Positions 61,402 to 64,000 of a stretch of 64,000 bases of DNA are shown in pieces; within the stretch, counting starts at the first letter, position 1; each line of letters begins with the position of its first letter. Under the pieces are notes generated by a model. It made no database searches and had not been told where the DNA came from. It saw only the letters and a program-made list of their open reading frames with translations. The stretch comes from CBDBCK01 sp965203345 (GTDB lineage Bacteria > Chloroflexota > Dehalococcoidia > Lucifugimonadales > Lucifugimonadaceae). The stretch lies in the NCBI GenBank assembly GCA_965203345.1, contig CBDBCK010000028.1:744001-808000 (forward strand), written 5' to 3'. The translations under genes and the position numbers were made by a program.

Positions 61402-62338
61402 TTCTGAAGGAGGTCTCGAAGTTCGGGAGAAGTGGTTCAATTTTGCCTATACCCGCTTCCCATAACCCGGCTATCCTTTTGCCTATTTGGAAAGACGCAG
61501 CAGAATCGGTTAGATCACCTTTACATACGCGTATCAGCAGGTCCCAATATATCCCCGGGCCCATGAGCACTCCCGCGGCTCCTTCCGCCGCCGCCGTCAT
61601 CTTTATAGCCGCCGCGTCTTCTTCATTTACCATATCTTGATCTTGTAAGTCCAAAGGTCTCGGGTCAGGAGCTATTGAGAATATAGTAGCGGAACCACGC
61701 CTGTCATCCATGAAGGGGAAAGAGGCAAGAACGTCAGCCGCTTTCTGAGAGTTCGGAGTAGGAATGACCCACAGGGCAGGCTCTATTTCTCCGTCCATCA
61801 TCTGTTGGGCGGCGCGTATAGAGACTACAGAGAGGGCTTCTTCTTTACCGTAACGCGAGAGTTGCGCCGCTGTAGGCTTGTGGGTAAGCTCCAGAATAAC
61901 AGGTATACCATTTCTTGTACATTGTCTGGAGAGACGCTTCAAATTACTCTGTATCCGTGCTTTTGGGAGTATCTCGTCATCGGGGTCGTACGCCACCCTG
62001 AACGCAAAGGCCAGGCTATCGAACTTTGTCATCTTATCCCATGCTTGCAAGTGTGAGTCGCTCACTGAAACAGCAGTGGGGAAGCCCAATGACTTCGCAC
62101 GCAACAGCGAGCTTTCCCCAAGGTCGCCGTCCGACCAGAGTAGCAACGAGCTAATTGGGACGCCTTGGTCAACTGCAGCTTTTAACCCGTCGAGAACCGT
62201 GTTTTTGAGCGCAGAGGCAGAGATATTCTCAGCAGCAGTAGGCTCACGTCCCGAACCTACTACCTCGCGGGCAAAATCCAGCCTATGATCGGTGCCAAGT
62301 ATCAGGCGTATCTTTTTAATGCTTTCAAAGCGGTTCAT
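61394..62338 (-). CDS. DUF2090 aldolase-like TIM-barrel protein (IolC C-terminal domain type)
   Basis: 314 residues from the ATG at 62338 (frame open to a TTG at 62371). LILGTDHRLDFAREV, FRVAYDPDDEI, a Q-x3-L-x2-LS segment (QSNLKRLSRQC), VILELTHKPTAAQL and a C-terminal GPGIYWDLLIRVCKGDLTD follow the DUF2090 layout, as found fused to IolC, where it acts as a deoxy-ketogluconate-phosphate aldolase. The kinase domain of IolC is absent. Overlap with the 6-phosphogluconate dehydrogenase gene suggests cooperation in sugar-acid phosphate cleavage. The assignment rests on motif memory and is moderate. Confidence 0.65.
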   Translation of the reverse strand: MNRFESIKKIRLILGTDHRLDFAREVVGSGREPTAAENISASALKNTVLDGLKAAVDQGVPISSLLLWSDGDLGESSLLRAKSLGFPTAVSVSDSHLQAWDKMTKFDSLAFAFRVAYDPDDEILPKARIQSNLKRLSRQCTRNGIPVILELTHKPTAAQLSRYGKEEALSVVSIRAAQQMMDGEIEPALWVIPTPNSQKAADVLASFPFMDDRRGSATIFSIAPDPRPLDLQDQDMVNEEDAAAIKMTAAAEGAAGVLMGPGIYWDLLIRVCKGDLTDSAASFQIGKRIAGLWEAGIGKIEPLLPNFETSFRNV

Positions 62339-62499
62339 CTGAGGTCTTTCGCTTGGCAATACAAGTTTCAAAACGGGAGGGTTCTATAAATCCCAGACAA
62401 TCTGACTTATATAAGTCTATATTGAGACTTCTGCGCCCGCCCGCCTGCTTCTGTCTGATTTACGGCGATTATATATCCGCTTTTCATTTTTGTAGATGA

Positions 62500-63036
62500 A
62501 TGTCCATCTTTGAAATAAACATATCTAATCAGAATTTTCTGACTGAAAAGAGGCAAAACGCTAACGCTAATATATCTCCGGCCTCTGGTAAGCACAGTGA
62601 CATACTGAAGTACATAGCTAAAAACACACCTTTTGATGGGGGGGACGGTATACCTGGCGGCAGGACAGTAGAGTACTATCTTCATGAGGGTGTTGGCAAG
62701 CGTTTGGGTGAAGATGCTCCGTGGAACGTTTACACCCCTCCTGAGTTACTGCGCTGGCAGTCGATGATACTTCGCTCGGATCTAGGGATTGGTGCGATCT
62801 GGGCGGTGGATGCTATATCGTCTCGTCTAGAGTTTGACACAAGGTGCATCATATCGCTATCGGACGCCTGGGACTTTCTTGAGGGTATGGGTATTCCTCC
62901 TGACGCTGTTCTGATTGAAACAGTCTATGAGACACAGAAGGTTGCGGATAGGCTATCGGATGACTCCAAGAAGAGGGCGCCTAACTGGGCTTCTGGCCTC
63001 TGTCCTAATCCGGACAACCTGCAGGAGCAGGAATGA
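62500..63036 (+). CDS. Hypothetical protein, 178 residues
   Basis: Not recognised. The first 30 residues are Asn/Lys-rich, followed by a globular stretch with GGDGIPGGRTVEYYLHE, WNVYTPPELLRWQ and SLSDAWDFLEGMGIPPDAV, and a polar end with two cysteines lacking a motif. No signal peptide or membrane helix. It starts 161 bases from the DUF2090 gene on the other strand and ends 321 bases before a permease gene, so it may be a single-gene unit. Base composition is normal, so transfer is not indicated. Confidence 0.6.
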   Translation: MSIFEINISNQNFLTEKRQNANANISPASGKHSDILKYIAKNTPFDGGDGIPGGRTVEYYLHEGVGKRLGEDAPWNVYTPPELLRWQSMILRSDLGIGAIWAVDAISSRLEFDTRCIISLSDAWDFLEGMGIPPDAVLIETVYETQKVADRLSDDSKKRAPNWASGLCPNPDNLQEQE

Positions 63037-63357
63037 AGGTTTAGATCCATTGGAGGTTTGGTTGCGATCTTTCTTGTTTTATCCTCTTTAGGGTTTAGGT
63101 TCATCGGTATATATCAAACCGTATTGACGCCTACGGTTGACGCCTTGATGAAGCACATTGTTGAAAGATCTAATGCACGTTTGACTAAAGTCAATCTATT
63201 CGTGTAGCATTTAGTTTATAGTGCCGTAATTATGTCTTACCTGTTTAGCCAAACCTCGTCCTGTTGAGCGATATTAGAAATCAGCGGTCAAGGTATGATC
63301 TGACTGTATAACAATTTGCATAAAGAACTAACTCCTCCATCAAAAATTGCTCTGCCA
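63037..63357. other. Intergenic region upstream of the second DppB-like permease gene
   Basis: 321 bases with no gene seen. An inverted repeat TTGACT-AA-AGTCAA (63181-63194) overlaps a possible -35 box, with TAGCAT 18 bases further on (63205-63210). This could be a regulated promoter, 150 bases before the ATG. Confidence 0.35.
63181..63210 (+). promoter_or_regulatory. Weak promoter candidate overlapping a short inverted repeat
   Basis: TTGACT (63181-63186) and TAGCAT (63205-63210) at 18-base spacing; the -35 forms half of TTGACTAAAGTCAA. Spacing is acceptable but the -10 is poor. Confidence 0.25.
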
Positions 63358-64000
63358 ATGAGCGAAGATAAAGGCTACTTTAACCGCGCTCTAGGGATTG
63401 CAGGTGCCGTATACAACCACTATATCTTCCGTAGGATCCTTCTGTTGATAGCCGTCGTATGGTTAGCTAACTCGGCGATATTCCTTATTCCTCGGTTTTC
63501 TGGGCAGGATCCTGTACTGGAGAAACTGCTGCTAGATGCTCAGCGTGGAGGTCATATCGGTTCGGACCTTAAAGAAACGGCAGCGACTTATCGGGCACGG
63601 TTTGGGCTTGATCAACCTTTATGGCGTCAATACGTGAACTATTTGTACGACCTTGCACGTTTCGATCTTGGTTCGTCTATATCTTATTTCCCGAGATCGG
63701 TGTGGGGTATCATAGCCGATTCAATTGCATGGACTCTTGGACTTCTGGGAGTCGTTACTCTTATGGGTTTTGTAATAGGTACTTTGGGGGGGGCACTGCT
63801 GGCATGGCCGAGATCTCCTGGTTTTATACAGTTTCTGTTCATGCCCTTCCTCACTTTGTCTGCTGTTCCTCAATATCTGATAGGTCTTTTGCTTATATAC
63901 CTTCTTGCCTTTGAGATAAGGGTTTTTCCTCTGGGCGGTGGTCATTCAGGGAACGTAGTGCCTTCTCTCAGTTTACCCTTCCTTCTCGACGCCGCACGCC
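63358..64000 (+). CDS. ABC transporter permease, DppB/OppB family (partial, runs off right edge)
   Basis: Open for 214 codons to the window end from the ATG at 63358; an in-frame TTG at 63316 is an alternative start without a clear ribosome site. FRRILLLIAVVWLANSAIF, IPRFSGQDPVLEKL, RFGLDQPLWRQYVNYL and LTLSAVPQYLIGLLL align in order with the DppB-type gene at 8869 (LPRLTGQNP, YGLNDPLIVQYGKY, LTMSAVPYYMLGLVL). The EAA loop lies outside the window. It is probably the first gene of a second oligopeptide transporter operon whose binding protein is elsewhere. It has about 20 extra N-terminal residues compared with the first copy. Confidence 0.88.
   Translation, partial: MSEDKGYFNRALGIAGAVYNHYIFRRILLLIAVVWLANSAIFLIPRFSGQDPVLEKLLLDAQRGGHIGSDLKETAATYRARFGLDQPLWRQYVNYLYDLARFDLGSSISYFPRSVWGIIADSIAWTLGLLGVVTLMGFVIGTLGGALLAWPRSPGFIQFLFMPFLTLSAVPQYLIGLLLIYLLAFEIRVFPLGGGHSGNVVPSLSLPFLLDAAR

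Noticed and set aside
1..64000. CRISPR arrays, rRNA genes, prophage or insertion-sequence transposases
   Set aside because: No regular short-repeat/spacer series, rRNA segments, phage structural genes or transposase motifs were found on either strand.

Overview
The window looks like chromosome of a free-living, probably marine, Chloroflexota bacterium of the SAR202/Dehalococcoidia type. This is an inference. It rests on the lipoprotein linkers rich in T-A-T-P-V-P-P, the mix of enolase-superfamily, SMP-30, VOC and oligopeptide ABC transporter genes, and the moderate base composition; no rRNA or marker phylogeny is available here. Most genes are ordinary metabolic ones packed in short operons with ATGA-type overlaps. 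Three AT-rich islands interrupt them: about 13.1-14.9 kb, 23.2-23.7 kb and 28.3-30.1 kb.

Layout. 0-3.5 kb, minus strand: hisH, hisA, a methyltransferase, hisF and a HAD hydrolase that runs off the left edge. 3.7-5.1 kb: an A-type Fe-S carrier and a YgfZ-like protein. 5.3-13.0 kb: an oligopeptide ABC transporter (binding lipoprotein, an unrecognised membrane protein, two permeases, two ATPases). Between the membrane protein and the permeases lie remnants of a collapsed second copy of the binding-protein/membrane-protein pair. 13.2-14.8 kb: an AT-rich restriction-modification pair whose nuclease gene carries a one-base frameshift. 15-20 kb: a SIMPL protein, dcd and a riboflavin operon (ribD, ribE, ribBA, ribH). 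20.2-26.3 kb, minus strand: a cluster of sugar epimerase, GT4 glycosyltransferase, radical SAM/SPASM protein and a repeat-domain/O-methyltransferase fusion. A 681-bp tandem duplication splits it, and a VOC gene with integron-cassette features sits inside the duplicated copy. 26.7-30.1 kb: fhs, a decayed hsdR-like gene and an orphan DNA methyltransferase.

30.3-41.6 kb: a Ldh2-type dehydrogenase, pstS-pstC-pstA without pstB, an EVE-domain protein, aldo/keto reductase, DUF1802, TatD, DUF2461, mannonate dehydratase and two SMP-30 proteins. 41.8-45.6 kb: thiD and three tandem two-domain VOC paralogues. 45.9-50.1 kb, minus strand: M24 peptidase, MocA-like and XdhC-like molybdenum-cofactor proteins, and an M50-CBS protease. 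50.3-56.3 kb: an enolase-superfamily enzyme, AlkD-like protein, a CAU tRNA (probably Ile2), a polytopic membrane protein, a ThDP enzyme resembling 2-hydroxyacyl-CoA lyase, and tlyA. 56.5-62.4 kb: a second enolase-superfamily enzyme, FGGY kinase, quinone reductase, short 6-phosphogluconate dehydrogenase and a DUF2090 aldolase-like protein, which look like a sugar-acid catabolic set. The right edge holds an unknown gene and the start of a second DppB-like permease.

The most unusual structures are the duplicated, cassette-interrupted radical SAM/glycosyltransferase locus; the six-repeat/O-methyltransferase fusion beside it; the fossil transporter duplication; and the single-base frameshift in the restriction gene.
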